The position numbers and the translations under genes are program-made. Positions 1 to 6,494 of a DNA stretch of 7,039 bases are shown here, in pieces. The notes under the pieces were generated by a model that did no database searches, had not been told where the DNA came from, and saw only the letters and a list, made by a program, of their open reading frames with translations. The stretch covers positions 1-7,039 of the forward strand of contig JAGHSH010000080.1 of assembly GCA_018065965.1 (NCBI GenBank), written 5' to 3'. This stretch comes from Candidatus Apopatocola equi. GTDB lineage: Bacteria > Bacillota > Clostridia > Oscillospirales > Oscillospiraceae. Within the stretch, counting starts at the first letter, position 1; each line of letters begins with the position of its first letter.

Positions 1-570
1 CTCCTGCTGTTCGCCACCCGGGAGAATAAGGGCTGGCTGGCTGTAGGTGCCGGGATCGTGAGCAGTTTTGACGCTGACGACGCCCTTGACCGTTACTTCT
101 GGAACGATTATGACCGGGGCAATTACGACGAAGCGGTAAGGAAGCTCAGCTCCGCCCTCGGCAGCTGGTATGAGAAATACTACGGCGTTTCTCAGTCTGT
201 TTCTCAGCCCGCCTCCGGCACGGCCTATGCTCCCCAGAGCAGCTACGGCGGCAGCTATTCCTCCACCGGATATCGCAGCTCCGGCTTCAGCGGACTGCTT
301 CTGCTGCTGCTCGTTTTCCTTCTGCTCAATTCCGGCGGTCGGGGCGGCGGACGCGGCCTGCTGAACTACTTCCTCTTTAACCGCATCGCCCGCTCCTTCT
401 TCCGGGACAACAGCCGCAGACCGCCCCGGGGCGGCGGCGGTTACGGTGGCGGAGGCTTTGGCGGAGGCGGTCACTCCGGCGGCTTCGGCGGCGGACGCAG
501 CGGCGGCTTCGGCGGAGGCATGGGTCACGGCGGAGGAGGACACTCCGGCGGTGGCGGCGGCAGGCGCTGA
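1..570 (+). CDS. TPM-domain (YgcG-like) membrane protein with Gly-rich tail, 5' end missing
   Basis: The frame is open from the left edge to a TGA at 568-570, so only about 189 C-terminal residues are visible. GTG at 58 is an internal codon rather than the start, because the same frame reads through 1-57 as LLLFATRENKGWLAVGAG. The first ~60 residues (ending near SSALGSWYEKYYG) resemble the second half of a TPM domain, the fold of YgcG and TPM_phosphatase proteins. A Ser/Tyr-rich linker follows, then one membrane segment (SGLLLLLLVFLLLN), a basic patch containing FLFNRIARSFFRDNSRR, and a low-complexity tail of Gly with His, Ser, Phe and Arg. That domain order is usual for this family in Firmicutes. 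Its function is poorly known; roles in membrane or envelope maintenance have been proposed. The tail is encoded by imprecise GGCGGN repeats, for example CACTCCGGCGG at 472-482 and 541-551. It converges on the pilus operon and is not part of it. Confidence 0.85.
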   Translation, partial: LLLFATRENKGWLAVGAGIVSSFDADDALDRYFWNDYDRGNYDEAVRKLSSALGSWYEKYYGVSQSVSQPASGTAYAPQSSYGGSYSSTGYRSSGFSGLLLLLLVFLLLNSGGRGGGRGLLNYFLFNRIARSFFRDNSRRPPRGGGGYGGGGFGGGGHSGGFGGGRSGGFGGGMGHGGGGHSGGGGGRR

Positions 571-619
571 AGCGGAAACACCGAAGGACGGATCTTCCGC
601 TCTCTTCCTTATACGAGAT

Positions 620-662
620 AAAAAACCACGCTGAGGAGGCAGACTCTTCAGCGTGGTTTTTT
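620..662. terminator. Bidirectional intrinsic terminator
   Basis: A perfect 15-bp inverted repeat: AAAAAACCACGCTGA at 620-634 pairs with TCAGCGTGGTTTTTT at 648-662 around a 13-nt loop. The GC-rich core (CCACGCTGA) is flanked by six A on one side and six T on the other, so each strand has a stem followed by a U tract. It lies between the stop codons of two convergent genes (570 on plus, 685 on minus) and should end both the TPM-protein transcript and the pilus operon. Confidence 0.92.
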
Positions 663-684
663 CAGAAGCAGTACAGAGGCGGGT

Positions 685-1314
685 TCAGCTTTTCGCGCAG
701 CGAACCGTTACTCTGGCCGCGCCGGTATAAGTACAGGTAAAGAGGGTGAGATCCCAGTCACCGGTGGTCATTTCTGTGATCGCCTCCGGCTCGAGCGTCT
801 CAATTTCCAGCACACGGTAGCGGAAGATATTTCCGTCCATGTCGGTAAAGAGCACCTCGTCTCCCTGACTCAGGTTTCTCAAACCGCCGAAATGCATATT
901 ATTGTTGTGACCGCAGATGACCATGTCATCAAGATACGCCGTTCCGGTGTAGCGGCAAGGGCCGTTCTTCATGTTCTCATAGGTCCACTGACTGTAAACC
1001 GGAAGCTCGCACGAGATCGCAGGCACAGATACAATCCCCACATAGCTCTCACCGTTTATCTTCTTGACCGGCATATCCATCCACGGATTCAGCACATAGT
1101 CCGGATACTCGATCTCATCGGGAGAATCGCTGTCACCGGTGCTCTGACCCGTTGGTGGAACGGGATCGTCGCAGACAAGCGGCTCAAGCTGCTCAAGCAT
1201 ATCCCGGGCCGCTTTGCCGGCTCTTAGATTGTCCCACAGGTTGAAGCCTGTCAAAGCAAGGGCTGCTGCGATCAGCAGCAGCCCCAGGAGAATAAAAGCG
1301 TTCCCTTTCTTCAT
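685..1314 (-). CDS. Second sortase of the pilus operon (class D-like, not class C)
   Basis: A cysteine transpeptidase that cuts an LPxTG-type signal and joins it to an amine nucleophile at the outer membrane face. The 209-residue protein has an N-terminal signal anchor (about residues 7-23), a variable linker (30-85), and a sortase barrel with the catalytic triad visible: His136 in VICGHN, Cys194 in TLFTC and Arg201 in GAARVTVRC. There is no C-terminal membrane segment and no TCTPYG motif, which separates it from class C. Length and topology suit a class D or unassigned sortase, but the class is not certain. Its ATG overlaps the stop of the upstream LPKTG pilin by four bases (ATGA), and GGAG lies 9 nt before the start, so the two are probably translationally coupled. 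As the last gene before the terminator, it likely anchors that pilin or the assembled fibre to the cell wall (inference). Confidence 0.93.
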   Translation of the reverse strand: MKKGNAFILLGLLLIAAALALTGFNLWDNLRAGKAARDMLEQLEPLVCDDPVPPTGQSTGDSDSPDEIEYPDYVLNPWMDMPVKKINGESYVGIVSVPAISCELPVYSQWTYENMKNGPCRYTGTAYLDDMVICGHNNNMHFGGLRNLSQGDEVLFTDMDGNIFRYRVLEIETLEPEAITEMTTGDWDLTLFTCTYTGAARVTVRCAKS

Positions 1315-2654
1315 TCGTCACATCTCCGGCGGCGAACCGCAATACCGATCATCACAGAGGCAAGTCCGGCACATAGGAGAAGCGGAACGGGCCACCAGAG
1401 AACACCCGTTTTGGGGAGAATTTCATGAGGCTTTTTATAATTGTTTGAAAACTCGATTTCCGGAACGGCGTATCCCGTGCTATTTCTGATCGTCCTGACA
1501 GAGGACAACTCCCCATCCTGTTCCGTGACCACATAGGTAACGGTAAACACAGTGCTGTCATAGGTATAGCCCTCTATGCCGCCGAATCTTTCACTGACCG
1601 TGTACACATAGGTCCCGGCTTTTCTGAAGCTGATCTCGCCGAACCCGGCGCTGCCTGCACCGAGAACAGAGATGATCTTCTCGCTGCCGTTACTCTCGGC
1701 AGGCATGGGAGCAGAATCGTCTTTCGCCGTAAGTATAAAAGAGAATGTTGAGGCTGCAGGGGGCTTCTCACCGGTCAGACGCTTGCGAACCGTGATATTA
1801 TCCTCTGTGAGAGGCACCGTATATTTGTTGGTGATCACAAAGGTAATGCCGCTGCGGTCAATGCTGACGGAGTACCCCTCCATATCAGCCTCGACCACAT
1901 TCCACTCGAAGTCAGCATCAAGGTTATCCCAGGCACAGCGCCAGCTGTTGTCCTGATTCAGTACCTGCGTATCAAAGACTTCCCCGTCTTTCAGCAGCTG
2001 AACGGTGATCTCAGCAGGGCGAAGGGTTTCATACCCAAGGTCATCCCACTTTTTCAGTGCCTTACGAGTGACAAAATCATCATCGTCATCGGGCGGATCA
2101 TATTCCTTCGTATGCTTCGGAACGGCCGTGACCTCGTAATCCCATTCTCCGGTCACGGAATCCGTCCCGGGCAGAAGAACCAAAAATGGAACGGAGGTAT
2201 AGGTATAATAGTCATCCGTTGTGACCCGGCTGCCCGTTATCAGATACAGGCCAACGCGGAGGTTCGGGAATACCAGCCGTCCCTCGCCGTCGGTTCGACC
2301 CTCCGCCGTCCGGGGAAGCTGATCCCGGAGAACATAGAGGCGAAGAGTCGTCGGAAGCGTTACCCACTGCTCCTGCGGCAGGTCGTTCAGCGCAGAGAGC
2401 CCGGCAACGCTGTTCTCATAGGGCGCAAAAACATCCGTCAGAGTCATGTGAGAATACGCATCCACATCAGCGACCCGATAAAGACTGAAGCGGGCATCGG
2501 GAATCGGTTTTGCGCCGTCTTTATACAGAACGGTCAGCTCTGCCGGATGCACTGTTTCGATCTCACCCAAGGCAAGTGCAGACATAGGCAAGAGCGAAGA
2601 CAGCAGCAGAATGCTCAGAAACAGGACGGATATTCTCTTCAGTTTTTTGCTCAT
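1311..2654 (-). CDS. Accessory (probably basal) LPKTG pilin with Cna-B and Spy0128-like domains
   Basis: A 447-residue cell-wall-anchored pilin. The signal peptide covers residues 1-28 (basic start, long hydrophobic core, probable cut after SALA). An N-terminal pilin-like domain (about 31-182, with FSLYRVADVD and VGLYLITG) leads into an acidic DPPDDDDD linker. A Cna-B domain follows (about 195-277; likely isopeptide residues Lys201 or Lys202, Glu255 and Asn276 in ITNKY). Next is a Spy0128/FctA-type pilin domain (about 286-406; Lys291, Glu355 in TVSERFG, Asn404 or Asn405). The sorting signal LPKTG is at 413-417, then a hydrophobic segment and RRRR. It starts 4 nt after the sortase C stop behind a GGAGGG site, and its stop overlaps the next sortase start. 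The isopeptide-bearing domain right next to the anchor suggests a base subunit, but a shaft decoration is also possible. Isopeptide assignments rest on motif position only. Confidence 0.9.
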   Translation of the reverse strand: MSKKLKRISVLFLSILLLSSLLPMSALALGEIETVHPAELTVLYKDGAKPIPDARFSLYRVADVDAYSHMTLTDVFAPYENSVAGLSALNDLPQEQWVTLPTTLRLYVLRDQLPRTAEGRTDGEGRLVFPNLRVGLYLITGSRVTTDDYYTYTSVPFLVLLPGTDSVTGEWDYEVTAVPKHTKEYDPPDDDDDFVTRKALKKWDDLGYETLRPAEITVQLLKDGEVFDTQVLNQDNSWRCAWDNLDADFEWNVVEADMEGYSVSIDRSGITFVITNKYTVPLTEDNITVRKRLTGEKPPAASTFSFILTAKDDSAPMPAESNGSEKIISVLGAGSAGFGEISFRKAGTYVYTVSERFGGIEGYTYDSTVFTVTYVVTEQDGELSSVRTIRNSTGYAVPEIEFSNNYKKPHEILPKTGVLWWPVPLLLCAGLASVMIGIAVRRRRCDE

Positions 2655-2658
2655 AGAT

Positions 2659-3504
2659 CTACTCCCTCCGATCGGAACGCTTCTCTTTTTTCTTTCCGCC
2701 GACCATCACGGTAATCAGCAGCAGAAGCAATGCCGGAACCGCCAGAACGGAAGAAACAAGCAGAGGCTCGATCTGAATCGCTTCCGCCGTGATGCGGACC
2801 GAGGCAGCCGACTCGGCATTCTCGATCCGGTGGCCCCTCACAAGCAGTCGGTGCGTGTTGATGCCATAGGGCGTACAGGTGACCAACGTGCAGTAATCCT
2901 TGCCCTCTTCAACGCTCAGATCCCCCACTTCGTGAGGCTCGACGATACGGATCTGATCCACCTCGTAGGTAAGTATTTCATCCAGCACGACCAAAGCGAA
3001 GGTATCTCCCTCGCGAAGCTGATCCAAATCGGTGAAAAGCTTGGCGCTGGGGAGTCCGCGGTGGCCGGAAAGTACGCAGTGGGTACTCGGGCCGCCGACG
3101 GGGAGGCTGGACCATTCTACATGCCCTGCGGCGATCTGCAGAACGCCTTCGTCCGTTCCATGGTAGATGGGAAGGTTCACGCCCAGCGAGTCGATTTGAA
3201 TATAGCCGATGATCCCCGTGCCGGTAATATCCAGAACGGAAAGATAGCTGAGCCTTTCCTCATCGGTGAGCAGGCGTGCTCTGCCGTAAAGGGCAACGGC
3301 AGCGTTGTATTCCTCCGCTTCCTGTCGCATCCGAGCCATGGTGTCTTTTTCCATGCCAACCACCCGTTCGGAATAGTTGGCAATCACCTGAGTCGAATGC
3401 AGGGAATTCCAATAATTAGAGAAGGTAGGATACAGCAGTAAGGACAGCCCTGCTAGGAAGATGAGAGCAAAAATATAATCTGAAAATCTTTTTTTCTTTT
3501 TCAC
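2659..3504 (-). CDS. Class C (pilin-polymerising) sortase
   Basis: This enzyme forms the covalent pilus shaft by cutting the pilin LPxTG signal and joining its Thr to a lysine of the next subunit. The 281-residue protein has an N-terminal membrane segment (about 9-27), a helical region (about 40-95), and a catalytic barrel with His148 in VLSGHRGLP, Cys210 in TLVTCTPYG and Arg219 in NTHRLLVRGHR. It ends with a C-terminal membrane segment (about 248-268) and a KKKEKR tail. TCTPYG-NTHR plus two membrane segments is diagnostic for class C. The usual DP[FWY] lid motif is not seen before the barrel; that stretch reads LLTDEERLSYLSVLD. The start is GTG at 3504, set by GAGGAG 6 nt upstream. It follows the major pilin gene after 89 nt containing a strong hairpin and ends 4 nt before the LPKTG pilin. 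Confidence 0.95.
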   Translation of the reverse strand: MKKKKRFSDYIFALIFLAGLSLLLYPTFSNYWNSLHSTQVIANYSERVVGMEKDTMARMRQEAEEYNAAVALYGRARLLTDEERLSYLSVLDITGTGIIGYIQIDSLGVNLPIYHGTDEGVLQIAAGHVEWSSLPVGGPSTHCVLSGHRGLPSAKLFTDLDQLREGDTFALVVLDEILTYEVDQIRIVEPHEVGDLSVEEGKDYCTLVTCTPYGINTHRLLVRGHRIENAESAASVRITAEAIQIEPLLVSSVLAVPALLLLLITVMVGGKKKEKRSDRRE

Positions 3505-3510
3505 AGGGCT

Positions 3511-3516
3511 CTCCTC
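3511..3516 (-). promoter_or_regulatory. Ribosome binding site for the GTG-initiated sortase C
   Basis: GAGGAG on the minus strand lies 6 nt before GTG at 3504-3502. It fixes this non-ATG start. It sits just downstream of the intergenic hairpin at 3526-3555, which leaves it exposed. Confidence 0.75.
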
Positions 3517-3525
3517 AATGCTGTA

Positions 3526-3555
3526 GGCAGGGGAGAGAGAGTTCTCTCCCCTGCC
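3526..3555 (-). promoter_or_regulatory. Strong intergenic hairpin between major pilin and sortase C (candidate attenuator or mRNA stabiliser)
   Basis: GGCAGGGGAGAGA (plus strand 3526-3538) and its exact complement TCTCTCCCCTGCC (3543-3555) form a 13-bp GC-rich stem with a 4-nt loop. In the minus-strand transcript it lies about 38 nt after the major pilin stop and 21 nt before the sortase start. The bases after the stem (TACAGCATT) have no U tract, so it is not a standard intrinsic terminator. It could slow or partly stop RNA polymerase, or protect the 3' end of a processed pilin mRNA. Either would favour structural pilin over enzyme. The structure is seen in the sequence; the role is inferred. 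Confidence 0.6.
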
Positions 3556-3593
3556 GCCTTTGTCAGCAGTATATCCGATGCGGCTGATTGAAA

Positions 3594-5240
3594 TCAGTCC
3601 TCCGCGCGCATGCGCTTATTGGTGGTGTAGAACACGACAGCAGCCATGACCATAATGCCGCCGAAGATGTAGAACAGCTTGGTGCCGATGCCGCCGGTCT
3701 CGGGCAGATTGGTGCCGGCCTTGTTAACAACGGTGATCTCCATGGTCATAGAAGCAGGATCGACCTTGCCGTCCTCTTCCTTCACCTCGGCCTGCTCCTT
3801 GATGTAGAATTTCCCGGTTTCCTCATCGAATTCAACAGTTACCTTGATGGGAGCAACCGTGTTATAGCCGGAAGGAGTAACGGTCTCCGTGAGAGTATAC
3901 TCACCGGCGCCGATGCCGGTGAACTCCAGCTTGCCGTTCTTATCCACATAGGCTTCCGGAGAAACTTCAGCAGTCTTTTCGACCCACTTGGTGTAATCAA
4001 CGCAAACGTAGGTATCCTCAGCAGACTCATACTCACTTGCGGTTTTATCAGTGGGAACAGTGGTGGTGTACTTGCCGTTCGCGAGCTTGTAATAGGTGCC
4101 TTCCTGAACGGTCTCGCCAGTCTTCGCGGTGTAGGGCGTCTTTTCGAACCTGGAGCCGGTGACCTTGGTCTTGATAACGCCGTTGCCGGTAAGCTTGAAG
4201 GCAGCGCCGGTCAGAGTCTTGCCGGTTTCGTCGGTCTTCTTGACAGTCAGCTTGGTAACATAGGTCTTCACTTCGTCCTTGGGGGTCTTGCCGATGGGGT
4301 GGTCGGGCTTGGGATCCTCGGGGGGATTCTCGGGAGGAGGAGTCTCGCCGGGCTTACCGCTGTCGTTGGGGTTGTTGTTGTAGGTCAGATCCACGGTGTT
4401 CTCATTGGGGCCATCGATCACGGCAGATTCGTTCAGAAAAGCGGAGTAGGTAAGGACGACCTTGGTGTCAGCGGTGATCGCGCCGACGGCGGGATTCTCA
4501 AGCAGAGCAAGAGCCTTCAGATCCTTGATGCTGACGGTAATCACAGTGCCGTTATCGGCGGCTTCGGGTTTGATGGAGAAGTATTTGGTCACATCCACGC
4601 CGTTCACAGTGACCTTCATATCCTCCTTGTAGGTCAGGCCGGTGGAGAGAGTATCGGTGAACTTGTAGTAATAGGTGTTGTAGTCAGCGATCCTGGTGGG
4701 CACAGTTCCGGTGATCTCATAGTCGATCACATCGCCGACGGAACGCTCGTTCACATTGACCTTCTCGTCGCCTTCCTTGATGACCTTTTCGACTTCGGGA
4801 ACAGAGTCCTTGGGAGTGATCGTGGTAGGGCCGACGACCTCGATCACATACAGGGAATAGGCTTCGCCCTCCTTGACCGGACCAATGTCCTTGATGAGGT
4901 AGTAGCCGTTGGGCACTTCGATGGAGCTGCCGTTGGTGACGGTGCCGACGGGGTTAGACTTGAGATCAGCATATTCAGCGATATCTTCGGCCTTTTCCAG
5001 CTCGGCAATTTTATCCAGAGTTTCTTCGGCGACGGCACCGGTGCCGGTGCCGTTCTTACCCCACTGAATGTCGGAGAGCTTGCCGTCCTCCAGTACGCCG
5101 GTAAAGATCTGATACACTTCATAAGTGCGCTCATTCTTGGGAGCAGTGATGGTGGTGGTGTTAGCGTCCGCTGCAAAAGCAGTGACACCCAGGCTGAGAC
5201 AGAGAGTCAGAGCCATCAGAAATGCGAGTACTTTCTTCAT
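3594..5240 (-). CDS. Major (backbone) LPETG pilin with fimbrial isopeptide D2 and SpaA-type domains
   Basis: The probable shaft subunit, 548 residues. The signal peptide is residues 1-23 (cut after TAFA). Domain 1 spans about 27-144 and ends in ITPKDSVPEVEK, where Lys144 sits like the YPK pilin-motif lysine of other backbone pilins and is the likely polymerisation nucleophile. A D2 isopeptide-forming fimbrial domain follows (about 148-290; probable Lys152, Asp196 in KFTDTLSTGLTY, and an Asn in TYNNN). A Pro/Glu-rich linker (about 296-315) leads to a SpaA-type prealbumin-like domain (about 326-508; Lys334 or Lys335, E-box YTLTETVTPSGY with Glu452, Asn506 in VVNK). It ends with LPETG at 512-516, a hydrophobic segment and a short basic tail. 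ATG at 5240 has AAAGG about 10 nt upstream. Placement directly before the class C sortase supports the backbone role. Domain boundaries and isopeptide residues are assigned by motif. Confidence 0.94.
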   Translation of the reverse strand: MKKVLAFLMALTLCLSLGVTAFAADANTTTITAPKNERTYEVYQIFTGVLEDGKLSDIQWGKNGTGTGAVAEETLDKIAELEKAEDIAEYADLKSNPVGTVTNGSSIEVPNGYYLIKDIGPVKEGEAYSLYVIEVVGPTTITPKDSVPEVEKVIKEGDEKVNVNERSVGDVIDYEITGTVPTRIADYNTYYYKFTDTLSTGLTYKEDMKVTVNGVDVTKYFSIKPEAADNGTVITVSIKDLKALALLENPAVGAITADTKVVLTYSAFLNESAVIDGPNENTVDLTYNNNPNDSGKPGETPPPENPPEDPKPDHPIGKTPKDEVKTYVTKLTVKKTDETGKTLTGAAFKLTGNGVIKTKVTGSRFEKTPYTAKTGETVQEGTYYKLANGKYTTTVPTDKTASEYESAEDTYVCVDYTKWVEKTAEVSPEAYVDKNGKLEFTGIGAGEYTLTETVTPSGYNTVAPIKVTVEFDEETGKFYIKEQAEVKEEDGKVDPASMTMEITVVNKAGTNLPETGGIGTKLFYIFGGIMVMAAVVFYTTNKRMRAED

Positions 5241-5337
5241 GTCTTTTTACCTTTCTTTATTCTTGGTTAGAATAGATGTGCTGTATGCGGTTTCAGCCGG
5301 GGCGCAGAGATATTCGCCGCGGTGGATGGAGGTCAAA

Positions 5338-5880
5338 TCAAGCTTCGCCCCCTTTTCTTTTGCGCCTCGCACCGAAGCCATACATCATAGCGCCTGCCAT
5401 GAGCAGTGCGCCGGATGCCGTGAAGAGTGTCGTTCCCATTCCACCGGTGTGCGGCAGCTCATACTCCTTCAAGGGAGTGTTGGGAACATTCAAGCTGCTG
5501 AAGATCGTTCCCGCAGCAAGCTCGGGATGCCGGACGACCGTAGCCGTGCGGCTGTTGCCGGAGAAGGAAACATTGAATACCAGCGGCTCTTCCATGCACA
5601 CATGGCCCTTGGGAGCCTGTGTTTCCACCAGATAGTAGGTTCCGTTTTTCCCGAGAGAAACGGTCTCGGCAGCGCCGGATGACGTCCATGCACAAACAAG
5701 AGTACCGTATCGGTCAGCTGTGCCGTTCTGATAAGAGGCGTCGAACGTACCGTTATTATAGCGTATATAGTAATCACTGGTGTTAAACGGCCACTGTTGG
5801 ACAGCCATCTTACGCCATCTGCTTCTGCTGCTGTGCTCCCCCTTGAATGTATTCAGTTTTTTCTGCAAATTCAGATTCAT
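5338..5880 (-). pseudogene. Collapsed adhesin or tip-pilin remnant: start region fused to last SpaA-like domain and LPHTG anchor
   Basis: The 180-codon frame is intact. I chose ATG 5880 because GGAG lies 9 nt upstream and the start falls 20 nt after the signal peptidase stop; a longer frame reaches 5949 but overlaps that gene without a clear site. The C-terminal part is a normal surface-protein end: E-box-like YYLVETQAPKGH (82-93), NVPNTP, sorting signal LPHTG at 142-146, a membrane segment and ARRKRK. The first 27 residues, ending SRWRKMAV, match the cytoplasmic start of the atypical signal region of large Clostridia Cna-B/SpaA adhesins. There this is normally followed by a hydrophobic stretch ending like TTYALILPA. 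Here it runs straight into QQWPFNTSDYY, with no hydrophobic stretch at all. The lysine-bearing first strand of the SpaA domain is also absent. The product should not be exported, so it is probably non-functional. A genuine short leaderless protein is less likely. Confidence 0.7.
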
Positions 5881-5889
5881 ATCCGCAAT

Positions 5890-5895
5890 CTCCGG
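5890..5895 (-). promoter_or_regulatory. Ribosome binding site choosing ATG 5880 for the LPHTG remnant
   Basis: CCGGAG on the minus strand, with GGAG 9 nt before ATG 5880-5878, lies inside the 20-nt gap after the signal peptidase stop (5903-5901). It supports the shorter start over the in-frame ATG at 5949. Confidence 0.65.
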
Positions 5896-5900
5896 CGGTT

Positions 5901-6494
5901 TTATTTCCGGTTGAACACTCCCAACTCGCTGAGAGGCCACAGCCGGCAAATCGCTCTTCCTACGATCTGTTCCTCTGCAATGCAGCCGACCACACTGTTT
6001 CGGCTGTCCTGACTGGTCGACCTGTTGTCGCCCATGACAAAGTAGCGTCCGTCCGCTATCTGATACGGGAGAGAAATGTTGCAGTCGCCGAATGCTTTTT
6101 CTGTAAGATACGGTTCATCGATCAGCATACCGTTGACATACACATTGCCGTCCTTATCTATATCGACCCATTCTCCGGGCCCGGCAATCACACGCTTGAC
6201 CAGCAGTTTATTGTTGTATGATAGGACTATGATATCGCCGCATTCAAAACGGCTGTCTTTGAGAGAAACTACGATTTCTCCCTCGTTAATCGTCGGCGCC
6301 ATCGAGCTGCCGTAGATTCTGAACACCGGGAAAATCAGAAAGGCCAGCAGCACAACAACGGCCGCCGTGACGATCAGAACCGAAACCGTGCTTCGCAGCG
6401 TTCTTCTGTATTTCCCTCTGTAATTCTCCCGCACAAGCTCCGCTTCCAGCTGGGACAGGCTCGGGCGGTCATTCAGCGCTTTACTCTGCTTCAT
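5901..6494 (-). CDS. Type I signal peptidase dedicated to the pilus locus
   Basis: This membrane protease removes Sec signal peptides outside the membrane. From ATG 6494 it has 197 residues: a cytoplasmic start, one membrane segment (about 36-57), and the S26 catalytic domain. That domain shows Ser64 in GSSMAPTI, general-base Lys100 in LLVKRVIAG, and the GDNR box at 155-158 followed by STSQDSRNS. One membrane segment and under 200 residues are typical of Gram-positive enzymes. GTG at 6503 is an in-frame alternative that adds three residues. I prefer ATG because a weak GAG lies 8 nt upstream, but neither site is strong. The start overlaps the upstream coiled-coil gene by 14 nt, suggesting coupled translation. 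Signal peptidases in pilus operons are known in Gram-positives (SipA-type, some of which act as chaperone-like factors). This one keeps the Ser-Lys dyad and so should be active. Confidence 0.93.
   Translation of the reverse strand: MKQSKALNDRPSLSQLEAELVRENYRGKYRRTLRSTVSVLIVTAAVVVLLAFLIFPVFRIYGSSMAPTINEGEIVVSLKDSRFECGDIIVLSYNNKLLVKRVIAGPGEWVDIDKDGNVYVNGMLIDEPYLTEKAFGDCNISLPYQIADGRYFVMGDNRSTSQDSRNSVVGCIAEEQIVGRAICRLWPLSELGVFNRK

Noticed and set aside
1260..1284. 10-bp inverted repeat GGGCTGCTGC / GCAGCAGCCC inside the second sortase gene
   Set aside because: It falls in the membrane-anchor coding region, where runs of Leu CTG and Ala GCA codons on the minus strand create such pairing naturally.
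2112..3441. Long plus-strand frames opposite the sortase C and LPKTG pilin genes
   Set aside because: They are shadows of well-supported minus-strand genes, with no recognisable domains.
3584..3597. Small 5-bp hairpin overlapping the major pilin stop codon
   Set aside because: It is too short and AT-rich to be considered a terminator; it could arise by chance.
3588..5270. A very long open frame on the plus strand, antisense to the major pilin
   Set aside because: It is a by-product of the pilin's codon use (few A/T-rich codons that give stops on the other strand). It has no ribosome site, its protein is a Gly/Val/Asp-rich mirror with no domain, and the pilin frame has clear domains and anchor.
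5308..5336. TTGACC and ATATCT spaced 17 nt on the minus strand in the gap before the major pilin gene, a possible internal promoter
   Set aside because: The -35 half is good but the -10 half matches the consensus poorly, so I do not call it. Transcription start mapping would decide it.
5881..5949. Upstream extension of the LPHTG frame to ATG 5949
   Set aside because: It overlaps the signal peptidase C-terminus by about 49 nt, has no convincing ribosome site, and adds a sequence unlike any signal peptide; ATG 5880 has a good site.
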